Assembly: GCA_902363735.1 (NCBI GenBank)
Contig: CABJBA010000003.1
Coordinates: 372,001 to 436,000, forward strand
DNA length: 64,000 nucleotides
Direction of reading: 5' to 3'
Origin: Clostridiaceae bacterium
GTDB lineage: Bacteria; Bacillota; Clostridia; Lachnospirales; Lachnospiraceae
Both the position numbers and the translations under genes were made by a program. Numbering within the stretch: position 1 is the first letter of the stretch; each line of letters opens with the position of its first letter. The notes beneath the pieces are model-generated. The model made no database searches. It had not been told where the DNA came from and worked only from the letters and a program-made list of their open reading frames with translations. This document shows, one piece after another, positions 53,996-62,098 of this stretch.

Positions 53996-55254
53996 TATAT
54001 CACCAACCCATATTTTTTTATCAACGTTTCTAAATCTTCTTCTCTCTGAACCGCATAGACGATTCCTTCCATCAACCGGACCAAACCATCAAATCCAAAG
54101 TTTCCTTCATTGTTTACCAGACCATACACATGGCGGGCACGGGTAATATAGGCTGCTTCAAAACCAATGGCAACGCTGTCCTTTGGAAATGTGCCGATCT
54201 TAGCGGGAATATCATGTGCAATGGGATTTATAACCTGTATTTCCGGCATATGTTCATAAATCCAGTCAGCATGTTCCTTTTCTGCTCCTCCAACTGTCTG
54301 GGCAAAAATGCCGGCAACATGGAAGCCTGCCTCACACAATGCCCTGGCGGCTGCAAAAGGAAAAACCACAGCCGTGTAATCAATAAAAACCGGTCTGTCC
54401 CCCACTGCCTCTCTCGCTTCCCCGACAGCCTGCCTTGCCTTCCTTTGGTACGGTTCCAGATCAAACTCGACCTTCTCTTTGTCAGCCAGCTTTTCCATCA
54501 GCCGTTTATAGGTGTTCAGAATATCTTCTTCCCGATAGTTAGTGAAAACTAACTCAAAATCAATATTCAGCCGGTCTTTCATGTCCATGGCCGCTTTCAC
54601 TGCCGGCGGGGCTACTACCAGGTTCCATCTTGCAGCCGCCATCTGCTGGTATTCTTCAAAGGTTTCAAACTGTGCAATATGGTTGACTTGTTCCACTCCC
54701 AGGGCCTGTAAAAATCCAAACAATTCCGATTCCGGCCTGATTTGCTCCGGATTTCCAATGAGGTTAACCTGCCGTTTTTTGCTTTCCCGCGGTTCCAGGA
54801 GTCCATACATCTTCCGGCGGATATTGACTGGCGGCGGATTATCTGTATCCAGGGTGATGGGGTTCATATGGCAGAAAGTAAACCGGACATCTTCGTGCTG
54901 TTCCCGCAGCACATCCAGTATAGACTCATGGTCTGTTCCCAGTAAGTCATCCAGGCAGCTGACAAAGATCATCAGAACCTTAGGCTTTTTTTCCAGAGTT
55001 TCCAAAAGCTCTGCCACTGCTTCCGGAATCAAATCTTCATATCCTCCCGATACAATATCACTTTCATCAATGTATAAATAGGAAAGGCGGTCTTTTAAAC
55101 CATGGCCGATGGCTCCCAGCGCCCCATGCCTTCCACAGGCAAAGGGGCAGACAAACAGCTGATAGCTTTCCGGAACCAACATCCCCAGACGGACTACTCC
55201 CCACCCGCCGTGGGCAGGCGATGTATAATGAAGCGTACTGCAATCAATGTTCAT
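53995..55254 (-). CDS. nitrogenase component 1-like protein (subunit B)
   Basis: 419 residues from the ATG at 55254, preferred to an upstream start because GGAGG lies 9 bases before it and the upstream frame overlaps the NifH-like gene. C36 and C40 in [10 protein letters not shown] and C100 in [13 protein letters not shown] match the pattern of cluster-binding cysteines, the last resembling the nitrogenase SC-x4-IGDD motif. The C-terminal half ([36 protein letters not shown]) is the usual Rossmann-like domain. It partners subunit A and receives electrons from the NifH-like protein. Confidence 0.88.
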   Translation of the reverse strand: MNIDCSTLHYTSPAHGGWGVVRLGMLVPESYQLFVCPFACGRHGALGAIGHGLKDRLSYLYIDESDIVSGGYEDLIPEAVAELLETLEKKPKVLMIFVSCLDDLLGTDHESILDVLREQHEDVRFTFCHMNPITLDTDNPPPVNIRRKMYGLLEPRESKKRQVNLIGNPEQIRPESELFGFLQALGVEQVNHIAQFETFEEYQQMAAARWNLVVAPPAVKAAMDMKDRLNIDFELVFTNYREEDILNTYKRLMEKLADKEKVEFDLEPYQRKARQAVGEAREAVGDRPVFIDYTAVVFPFAAARALCEAGFHVAGIFAQTVGGAEKEHADWIYEHMPEIQVINPIAHDIPAKIGTFPKDSVAIGFEAAYITRARHVYGLVNNEGNFGFDGLVRLMEGIVYAVQREEDLETLIKKYGLVI

Positions 55255-56005
55255 GACCACACACCTCCAGAATGGATTTGGCCAGGGAACGGTATTCTCC
55301 TGCCATGGCACTTTCGGGAAATGCTTCCACCACTGTTTTTTTCTGGTTCTCTGACTCTTGTACCACTCCATCCCTGGGCAAAATCCGCACGATCTTTCCG
55401 CCGCTTTCTTCTGCAAATTCTGATACAAGTTCCTGCTCTTTTTCAATATTCCGTGAGTTTAAAATGATACCTGAATATCGGGCATATCCCCGCTTTGAAA
55501 ATTGACCCACAGCGCTGACAATATTGGCGGCTGCATAAAGGGACATTTTTTCCCCCGATGTAACCACAAACACATGCTCCGCATACCCGCCCCGAATGGG
55601 CATGGCAAAGCCTCCGCATACCACATCGCCAAGAACATCATAAAGTACGATATCCGGCTTGTATATCTCATAAGCATTCAGCGCTTCCAATCGCTCAAAA
55701 GCGGTAATAATCCCCCGCCCGGCACAGCCTATTCCTGGAGTCGGGCCTCCGGCTTCCACACATAACACCCCGTTGTAGCCGGGAAATACAATATCCGAAA
55801 GCTCCACATGATCGGACTTTTCCTTAATCGCATCCAAAACCGTCTTTACCGGCTTTCCCAATGTGAGATTCTGTGTGGAGTCTGCTTTCGGGTCACATCC
55901 GATCTGCATCACCCGGTATCCCATGTCAGACAACGCTGCTGCCAGGTTTGAGGTTGTTGTGCTCTTGCCAATTCCTCCCTTCCCGTATACCGCAATCTTT
56001 AACAT
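55244..56005 (-). CDS. NifH/BchL-like reductase ATPase
   Basis: 253 residues. P-loop [16 protein letters not shown] with the diagnostic lysine pair, DPKADST, the cluster cysteine in GIGCAGRGI (about residue 94) and the second in [14 protein letters not shown] (about 129). These are the residues that bridge the Fe4S4 cluster between the two subunits. It is shorter than true NifH (about 275-295). It would transfer electrons with ATP hydrolysis to the component-1-like pair. It overlaps subunit B by 11 bases and follows the Crp-type regulator. Confidence 0.94.
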   Translation of the reverse strand: MLKIAVYGKGGIGKSTTTSNLAAALSDMGYRVMQIGCDPKADSTQNLTLGKPVKTVLDAIKEKSDHVELSDIVFPGYNGVLCVEAGGPTPGIGCAGRGIITAFERLEALNAYEIYKPDIVLYDVLGDVVCGGFAMPIRGGYAEHVFVVTSGEKMSLYAAANIVSAVGQFSKRGYARYSGIILNSRNIEKEQELVSEFAEESGGKIVRILPRDGVVQESENQKKTVVEAFPESAMAGEYRSLAKSILEVCGHEH

Positions 56006-56031
56006 ATATAACTCTCCTTAGGTCGCTTTTA

Positions 56032-56060
56032 GTTAGTATAAACTAACCTCTGCATACTAA
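56032..56060 (-). promoter_or_regulatory. palindrome before NifH-like gene
   Basis: GTTAGT-ATAA-ACTAAC (56032-56047) is a perfect inverted repeat containing a minus-strand TATACT box, with a further ACTAAC half-site near 56055-56060. It lies between the regulator stop and the NifH-like start and is a candidate operator. Confidence 0.45.
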
Positions 56061-56743
56061 CATGAAGCTGCCGGGGAGTCAAGATGATGCCGGGAAAACT
56101 GTCTCAGATGAGATACATCCCTGATCACAATCTTCTGATCCGTATACTCAATTGCTTTAGAAAGCCGGAAGTTGTCCAGCTCCCGATACAATGTTGCACG
56201 GCTGATTCCCAGGCTGGAGCACAGACCGGTCTTGCCTGTGCGCAGGTAAATCACCCCATTGCTGTTTGCGTGGCTCACCAAGTAATCTGCCAGACGGGCT
56301 TTGGCAGAGGTGGTATTAAGCATTTCGATTTTTTTCTGCAGAAACAGGATCTTTTTATTAAAGATCGTCATGATATGAAGCATCAGTTCCGGATCCCTTT
56401 TAAACACCTTCAAAAGTTCACTTTTCTTTATGTACAGTACATTTGTGTTGCACATGCACTGGAGTGTGTTAGGCATCTCGGCATGAGTAAAAATCGTGCA
56501 GATGCCAAAACAGTCCTTGGGATAAATCCGTTTCATGGTCAATTCCTTTCCGTCCTGGGTAACCGAAGAAACGGCAATCTCGCCTGTTACCACAATACCG
56601 ATGGATTTCTCTCCCATGTAGCGGTTGCTCACCAGGCTGCCTTTTTTTAAGCTGCACATACCAAACTCCATATCCCCCACATTCATTCCCCGGAATAATT
56701 CTGTGGTTTTTAAAAATTCCAGGTCCTTTACCTGTTGTGTCAC
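56057..56743 (-). CDS. Crp/Fnr-family transcriptional regulator
   Basis: 228 residues from a GTG at 56743 with GGGAGG 8 bases before. The cyclic-nucleotide-binding-like beta-roll covers about residues 15-130 (YMGEKSIGIVVTGEIAVSS, PKDCFGICTIFTH). A dimer helix and a Crp helix-turn-helix follow (GLCSSLGISRATLYRELDNF). Several cysteines (CSLKKG, DCFGIC, LQCMCN) might bind a cluster or metal, but the spacing is not that of FNR. It is divergent from the GTPase gene and co-directional with the NifH-like gene, so it probably controls both sides. Confidence 0.9.
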   Translation of the reverse strand: MTQQVKDLEFLKTTELFRGMNVGDMEFGMCSLKKGSLVSNRYMGEKSIGIVVTGEIAVSSVTQDGKELTMKRIYPKDCFGICTIFTHAEMPNTLQCMCNTNVLYIKKSELLKVFKRDPELMLHIMTIFNKKILFLQKKIEMLNTTSAKARLADYLVSHANSNGVIYLRTGKTGLCSSLGISRATLYRELDNFRLSKAIEYTDQKIVIRDVSHLRQFSRHHLDSPAASC

Positions 56744-56772
56744 ATGAGACACCTCCCTTTTCACATGTCTGC

Positions 56773-56778
56773 TATAAT
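56773..56778 (+). promoter_or_regulatory. possible -10 box for GTPase operon
   Basis: TATAAT at 56773-56778 lies 40 bases before the GTPase ATG in the short divergent region shared with the Crp-type gene. No convincing -35 box accompanies it, suggesting activator dependence. Confidence 0.35.
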
Positions 56779-56817
56779 ACTTTGGAAATACCATTATTAT
56801 ACAAGGAGACGGAAAAA

Positions 56818-57528
56818 ATGAAAAGTAAAATAATTCTCATTAGCGGCGGCTCTGCTTCGGGCAAGACCCTGGCTGCCACAAATCTGATCCGGCATATTCA
56901 TTCTGTCGGCAAGCGCTCCTCTGTCTGCAAGATCGACTGTCTGCATTCCGATGACCCGGCTGCCTATCAGGCTCTGGAGGTTCCGTTTATACTTGGTCTG
57001 TCCGGTGACATATGCCCGGATCATTTCCTGGTTTCAAATCTGGAGGAAATGATCTCCTGGAATGAACAGCAGGAAACTGAATATTTAATTATCGAAACTG
57101 CCGGACTTTGTAACCGCTGTTCCCCGGCCACCGTTCACACGGTCAGCATCTGCGTGACAGACTGCACCAGCAGCCTGCGTTCCCCTAAAAAGCTTGGGCC
57201 AATGCTGACAACTGCCGATATCATTCTCATGACAAAAATTGATATGGTTTCCCAGGCAGAAAAAGAAATTATCCATTATAATATCAGCTCTTTAAATCCA
57301 ACCGCTCATATCTTTCCTGTAGACGGATTATCCGGTTACGGCAGCGGACTTCTCTTCCAGTATTTGGAAAGCCTTCCCGAAACAGGCTGGAACAGCAATG
57401 ACACTCTGCGTCACACCATGCCTGCCGGTGTCTGCTCTTACTGTGTGGGAGAAAAGCGGATCGGCACCATGTATCAGCATGGCATTGTGGAAAAAATGGA
57501 CTTTAAGGAGGTGCACCGTGTTTCATGA
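56818..57528 (+). CDS. HypB/UreG/CobW-like GTPase
   Basis: 236 residues from the ATG at 56818 (AAGGAG before). It has a P-loop SGGSASGKTLAA, the HypB-like segment ETAGLCNRCSP, a G4-type motif MTKIDM and a C-terminal CSYCVGEKRIG. HypB, UreG and CobW proteins use GTP hydrolysis to load nickel, zinc or cobalt into enzymes or cofactors. It starts the divergent operon opposite the nitrogenase-like genes. A role in metal insertion or cofactor maturation is inference. No hydrogenase or urease genes are nearby. Confidence 0.85.
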   Translation: MKSKIILISGGSASGKTLAATNLIRHIHSVGKRSSVCKIDCLHSDDPAAYQALEVPFILGLSGDICPDHFLVSNLEEMISWNEQQETEYLIIETAGLCNRCSPATVHTVSICVTDCTSSLRSPKKLGPMLTTADIILMTKIDMVSQAEKEIIHYNISSLNPTAHIFPVDGLSGYGSGLLFQYLESLPETGWNSNDTLRHTMPAGVCSYCVGEKRIGTMYQHGIVEKMDFKEVHRVS

Positions 57529-58273
57529 ACTGACAATTATCCCCGGCCGCAATAAAGATGGACAGCAGGAAGCTTCTCTTCCCTTAACCATGAAGCCTGG
57601 ACAGCTGTACGCAGTGGTAGGCCATACCGGTTCGGGAAAAAGCCGGCTGATTCAGGATTTGGAACAGCTGGCCTGCGGCGACACGGTCACAGGACGGCAT
57701 GTTTGGATCAACGGAAACCTGCAGGAAAGACAAGACCGCTTTCACACCTCCAGACAGCTGATTGCCCATTTAAGCCAGAATATGCGTTTCGTACTGGATG
57801 TGACGGTAGAGGAATTTATCCGCATGCACTGCACCTGCCGGCAGCGTGACTGGCATAGGGTTCTTCCGGAAGTCATTGACCATGCCAACACCATTACCCC
57901 GGAACATTTACATAAAAATGACAGCTTGAATCTTTTAAGCGGCGGTCAAAGCCGCGCCCTGATGATTTCTGATGTGGCCGTTCTATGCGAAAGTCCCATT
58001 GTTCTGATTGACGAAGTGGAAAATGCCGGTATTCATAAAGAAAAAGCGCTGCACCTGCTGTTAAAAAAACAGAAACTGGTGCTGATCGCCACACACGACC
58101 CACACACTGCCTTAATGAGTGACTGCAGGATCTGTATGAAAAACGGAGGAATACAATCGGTGATCAAACGAAATGAAAAAGAACAGGAAACCTGGGAACG
58201 CCTGGATACATACCAGCAATATATTGCAGAAATGCAAAGAAAGATGAGAATCGGTGAATTATGCGTAAAATAA
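57518..58273 (+). CDS. ABC-type ATPase without partner permease
   Basis: 251 residues from a GTG at 57518 with AAGGAGG 6 bases before, overlapping the GTPase stop by 11 bases. Walker A VVGHTGSGKSRLIQDL, signature LLSGGQSRALMISD, Walker B PIVLIDEVENAG and H-loop IATHDPH are complete. No permease lies in this operon, so it may serve the FecCD permease opposite, or act in cofactor assembly as a soluble ATPase. The short Cys-bearing segment MHCTCRQRDWHR in the helical region is unusual. Confidence 0.85.
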   Translation: MFHELTIIPGRNKDGQQEASLPLTMKPGQLYAVVGHTGSGKSRLIQDLEQLACGDTVTGRHVWINGNLQERQDRFHTSRQLIAHLSQNMRFVLDVTVEEFIRMHCTCRQRDWHRVLPEVIDHANTITPEHLHKNDSLNLLSGGQSRALMISDVAVLCESPIVLIDEVENAGIHKEKALHLLLKKQKLVLIATHDPHTALMSDCRICMKNGGIQSVIKRNEKEQETWERLDTYQQYIAEMQRKMRIGELCVK

Positions 58274-59130
58274 GTATGTACTGGAATAATATCTGTGTCC
58301 TCCACCGGTATGAAAAGAAACATATAGAAGAGGTAACAGCCCTTCTGAAAGAACAGGATATCCTGCTGGAAACGGAATATTTTGGGCTGGGATATGCGAA
58401 AAAGCTGTCAGAGGACGTAAAAAGTACCGGGGTAACACCGGACATCATTGTATCCACCGATTTAGAAGTGTTTGAAGATCCGGAAATCTATGGTTTGTTT
58501 AAGGAAGACCTCCTGGAAATACAGGACTTATTTCCATTAAAAAAAGAGATTCGAAACACCAATCTCTGTCAGAACAAACACCTTCTTCCTTTTTTAGTGA
58601 TTCCCCTTGTTATGGTATTCAACAAACAGATATTGGCCGGTCAGACTTTGCCTGCATCCCTTAAAGAACTGGCCGTATATCCCAAGGCATTTGGAGGAAA
58701 GGCGAACTCAGCCGGACGGGGTGTCATAAAGCAGCTTACCTGGCTGTACGGAAAAGAATTTACGGATTTATTTTTGGAAAATGCCTCGATCCTGGACATG
58801 CCGGTCCAATCTCTCCAAAGTGTCCAAAAAGGGCTCACTCCTGCAGCAATTACCCCATCCATCTTCGCTTTCCGGGCAGACGAAACACTACTTACGCTCC
58901 GGTATCCGAAAGAAGGAGCCTTAACCGTGCCTTCCTTTATTGCTGTAAAAAACACACTGTCAATCGATCTTGCCGGATATATTCTTTCAAAACTGTTTAC
59001 CGTAGACTTTTGTAATTATTTTGCTGAACAAGGAGAAATACAGCCCTGTTTCCAGCAGACCAAGGATGTAAACATGGTGGCTGAGCATGAATTTCGTTTT
59101 GTTTATCCGGATTTTTCTAAAAACACTTAA
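58261..59130 (+). CDS. leaderless periplasmic-binding-protein-like subunit
   Basis: 289 residues overlapping the ATPase gene by 13 bases. The fold resembles ABC solute-binding proteins (LEVFEDPEIYGLFKEDLL, LLPFLVIPLVMVFNKQIL, LAVYPKAFGGKANSAGRG), with a closing domain at the C-terminus. It has no signal peptide (starts MRKISMYWNNICVLHRYEKK), so it should stay in the cytoplasm. It may bind a metal-cofactor intermediate for the GTPase/ATPase pair. I can assign only the fold, and that with moderate certainty. Confidence 0.7.
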   Translation: MRKISMYWNNICVLHRYEKKHIEEVTALLKEQDILLETEYFGLGYAKKLSEDVKSTGVTPDIIVSTDLEVFEDPEIYGLFKEDLLEIQDLFPLKKEIRNTNLCQNKHLLPFLVIPLVMVFNKQILAGQTLPASLKELAVYPKAFGGKANSAGRGVIKQLTWLYGKEFTDLFLENASILDMPVQSLQSVQKGLTPAAITPSIFAFRADETLLTLRYPKEGALTVPSFIAVKNTLSIDLAGYILSKLFTVDFCNYFAEQGEIQPCFQQTKDVNMVAEHEFRFVYPDFSKNT

Positions 59131-59697
59131 AGGATATCCGTTTTTTTCAGGCGGATTACAGACAAGGCCGTCAATCAGACAAAGGCAATGGGTCATCTTC
59201 ACTGATACTGGAACGAAAAAATGATGGTATTCCATAACTAGGATGACTTTTACCGTGCATTCTTTATTTCTATTATTCTTCTTTGCTATGAGATCCCTTT
59301 TCCAAAATCAAAAAAGCCAAAGAATATAAATGTAAAATACATTTTATTCTCTAACTCCACAAGGTACAAAATTCTTCTTATAATCTTTTTCAAGAATGTA
59401 ACTTCGGTATTATTTTGAAGGCTATATCTAAAAAAAGATTCTTCATCCGAACCACGCACTCAACGTTTGTTGATGCTGTGATTTGGATTCCTGGAAAGCG
59501 CAATTTGTTCTTGGCGGAACAATTATTATTCAAGCCAAAACAGACACTACGTCTCTTTAATGATATATATGAATTTCAGAAATTTATCATAAAACTTTGT
59601 TTGATTGCATAGAAAACCGCACAGAACCATTTCCATTAGAATAAACTGAACTGAGAATAAAAATGCGTTGGTATTTAAGCAGTCTTCAGGAGTTTAT
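59131..59697. other. 567-base intergenic region, no supported gene
   Basis: AT-rich. A 65-codon frame at 59415-59612 lacks a ribosome site and family resemblance and is not called. No clear sigma-A promoter was found before the repeat protein; it may use an alternative sigma factor. Confidence 0.5.
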
Positions 59698-61722
59698 ATG
59701 GACAATAACAGCTATAATACGGAAGCAATGGTAAGTGCAGGTTTACCTTATGATGATATAAACTGGTATACTATTGCAGGTCAGCCGTTTGGTGCTGCCT
59801 CCAAATTCAATGTTATTGTATTTAACGATGCAAATAACATTATAGATATTGAAGGGCCTGCAGCAATAGGCGGAAGTTTTTACAGCCCAAGGGGCCTGAG
59901 CGTTGGCTTTATCCGTAGAGGTAACGGAGCAGTCAGTTACTCGCCGAATTTAGTACGATTTTTAGTTGGCGGTAATGTATCTATGACCGGCCCTTTGGTT
60001 GTTATCGGCCATGTGGTTGTCGGCGGTAGCTTCCGTGCAGCCAATGGAAGTACCTATTTGATCGGAAAAGATGGCATGACTGATGGAATACAAGAATTAA
60101 AATTTTTGTACCAGGCCAATGGGGGCAGTCAATATTGGACACCATCGGATAAGGGTGATCATTATGTGGTTCCCAGTTATGATGTACCAAGATATATACC
60201 TGCAAGCAGGATAGGTGCTAACATACCACGTTTCTTTCGTGATGCAAGGGAAAGCATCGGATATTCCCAAAACTGTATTGAAACTTTAACTCCAAACGGA
60301 AGTGTCGTGGATAATAATTATGAATGGATTTTAAGGGGTAATGACCCTGTACAGAATGTATTCCTTATCGATGTAAGACCAAATGGTCTAATCAACAAAG
60401 GAATACGTGCAGAAGTTCCACAAGGAAGTACGGTCATTGTAAGACTGAGAACGGGAGCAAATGCCCATTTGCAATACGGTGTATATGGGGAAAGAAATAA
60501 GGCGAATCAGACATTGTATTTGTTTGAGGATGCAACTAATATTTATATGGAAAAATCTTCCGATATCTGGGGAAGTATACTGGCATCACAGGCTATGTTC
60601 CATGCACATCCTACCGGCGGTCATGTAAGCGGTAATGCTGCCTTAGGAGCATTTGCGGTAAATGCAGACAGCGGCTTTGAATTTCACTATTTTCCATTTG
60701 TTGGAGGTGTGATGTGTCAAGCCATAACACCAGCTCCTGCAGTTCCAGTTCCTGCAGTTCCAGCTCCTGCAGTACCAGCTCCAGTAGCTCCAGTCCCTGT
60801 AGTTCCAGTTCCTGCAGTTCCAGCTCCTGTAGTTCCAGCCCCTGTAGTTCCAGTTCCAGAAGTTCCAGTCCCTGCAGTTCCAGTTCCAGAAGTTCCAGTC
60901 CCTGCAGTTCCAGTTCCAGAAGTTCCAGTCCCTGTAGTACCAGCCCCTGTAGTTCCAGTTCCAGAAGTTCCAGTCCCTGTAGTTCCAGTCCCTGCAGTTC
61001 CAGTTCCAGAAGTTCCAGTCCCAGAAGTACCTCAGGTGTGCCCGACGTGTCCGTCACCCCCACCTTGTCCGACACCGCAGCCATGCCCTGTTTCCGAATC
61101 CTGCCCGACGTGCCCGACTCCGCAGCCATGTCCTGCCCCCGAATCCTGCCCAACGTGTCCGACACCGCCGCTATGTCCTGCTCCGGAGCCATGTCCCACG
61201 TGTCCGACTTCGCCGCCATGTCCTGCGCCGGTACCATGTCCGACGTGTCCGACTCCGCCGCCATGTCCCGCACCGGTACCATGCCCGATACCAGAGCCGT
61301 GTCCGGAATGCCCGACACCGCAGCCATGTCCAGTTTGCCCAGCCTGCCCGGAATGCCCGGTACCGGAAAAGGAATATATTTTCGTTCCAATAGCAACACC
61401 TGCAGAGTGTCCCGTTCCGGAACCCTGCCCTGTTTGCCAGGAATGCTTGATTAAACCCTGTATTATCATGGGATGTATCTGGGGATGCAGCTGCCAAGAT
61501 TTCCATGATTGGGATGTAAAATTATATCAGAGATGCAACGACATCGATACTTTTCTGTGCTGTGTACAGATTAACGGTTGTGGCTGCTTTGAATTTACAG
61601 TTCCTTATGAAGGCCTTTATATCTTAAAAGTAAGGATGTCTGATAGATACTGCAAGACATTCCGGTGCAAACCAATCATAATTTTTAATAATATTGGTGT
61701 GGCCTGCTTTATGGTTGAATAA
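59698..61722 (+). CDS. choice-of-anchor A-like protein with Val-Pro and Cys-Pro repeats
   Basis: 674 residues from the ATG at 59698 (CAGGAG before). Residues ~1-335 resemble the choice-of-anchor-A/collagen-binding-like beta domain (FNVIVFNDANNIIDIEGPAAIGG, GNVSMTGPLVVIG, SSDIWGSILAS). About 343-446 is a VPVPEVPVPAVP-type repeat. About 446-581 is rich in CPTCPTP and PCPAPEP units with dozens of Cys. A Cys-rich globular end follows (GCIWGCSCQDF, FLCCVQINGCGCF). No signal peptide or sortase motif is seen, which fits a spore-coat or exosporium protein assembled from the mother cell; that role is inference. Confidence 0.82.
   Translation: MDNNSYNTEAMVSAGLPYDDINWYTIAGQPFGAASKFNVIVFNDANNIIDIEGPAAIGGSFYSPRGLSVGFIRRGNGAVSYSPNLVRFLVGGNVSMTGPLVVIGHVVVGGSFRAANGSTYLIGKDGMTDGIQELKFLYQANGGSQYWTPSDKGDHYVVPSYDVPRYIPASRIGANIPRFFRDARESIGYSQNCIETLTPNGSVVDNNYEWILRGNDPVQNVFLIDVRPNGLINKGIRAEVPQGSTVIVRLRTGANAHLQYGVYGERNKANQTLYLFEDATNIYMEKSSDIWGSILASQAMFHAHPTGGHVSGNAALGAFAVNADSGFEFHYFPFVGGVMCQAITPAPAVPVPAVPAPAVPAPVAPVPVVPVPAVPAPVVPAPVVPVPEVPVPAVPVPEVPVPAVPVPEVPVPVVPAPVVPVPEVPVPVVPVPAVPVPEVPVPEVPQVCPTCPSPPPCPTPQPCPVSESCPTCPTPQPCPAPESCPTCPTPPLCPAPEPCPTCPTSPPCPAPVPCPTCPTPPPCPAPVPCPIPEPCPECPTPQPCPVCPACPECPVPEKEYIFVPIATPAECPVPEPCPVCQECLIKPCIIMGCIWGCSCQDFHDWDVKLYQRCNDIDTFLCCVQINGCGCFEFTVPYEGLYILKVRMSDRYCKTFRCKPIIIFNNIGVACFMVE
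60727..61032 (+). repeat. in-frame tandem repeat of 15-base units
   Basis: The DNA repeats CCAGTTCCAGAAGTT, CCAGTCCCTGCAGTT and close variants in tandem, coding for VPV/VPE/VPA units. The array is likely to change length by slippage or recombination. A second, less regular array of CCG/TGT-rich units follows to about 61380. Confidence 0.9.
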
Positions 61723-61759
61723 TTTTATATCAATTAACCTTGTATTAATTTATATCAGG

Positions 61760-61800
61760 ACTGCTGCATGAGAGGTATACCTTAATTGCAGCAGTTTTTA
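61760..61800 (+). terminator. terminator of the repeat-protein gene
   Basis: ACTGCTGCA (61760-61768) pairs with TGCAGCAGT (61787-61795) and is followed by TTTTTATTG. The remaining bases up to the helicase stop (62099) contain no gene that I can support. Confidence 0.85.
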
Positions 61801-62098
61801 TTGTATAGAAAAGTTTGCCCTAGGACAAAAGTACGCATGTCTCCACATTACTCGATGCTGTGATACTAATGCCGGGAGGCATGGTTTGGCCTTGAAGATA
61901 TCATTTTAGAATTTTAAAATTTAAACTATAAAGAATTTTCAGATAGTCCAAAATACAATCTAAGTTTATTCACTGCTGCCGGCTTCTCTCCATTCCATCA
62001 AACAATTTTAAGTGATACTTGTTTAATCCCAAAACCAATCCAACCATCCGCTATTTTAAAAATCCCTCTCTCGTATCATTGTACCCCAAAAATACAAC

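Noticed and set aside
52772..56005. True nitrogen-fixation (nifHDK) genes
   Set aside because: The subunits are much shorter than NifD/NifK, no nifE/N/B or other assembly genes are present, and the NifH-like protein is short; nitrogenase-like is the safer call.
59415..59612. 65-residue reading frame between the binding-protein-like gene and the repeat protein
   Set aside because: No ribosome site, no ATG at a sensible place and no recognisable domain.
60727..61032. CRISPR array
   Set aside because: Repeat units are 15 bases, in frame and without unique spacers; they encode protein.
60611..61454. Long open frames on the minus strand and in other plus frames across the repeat region (Ser/Cys- and Leu/Glu-rich)
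   Set aside because: They are by-products of the repetitive DNA of the Val-Pro/Cys-Pro gene; they have low-complexity composition, no ribosome sites and no known domains.
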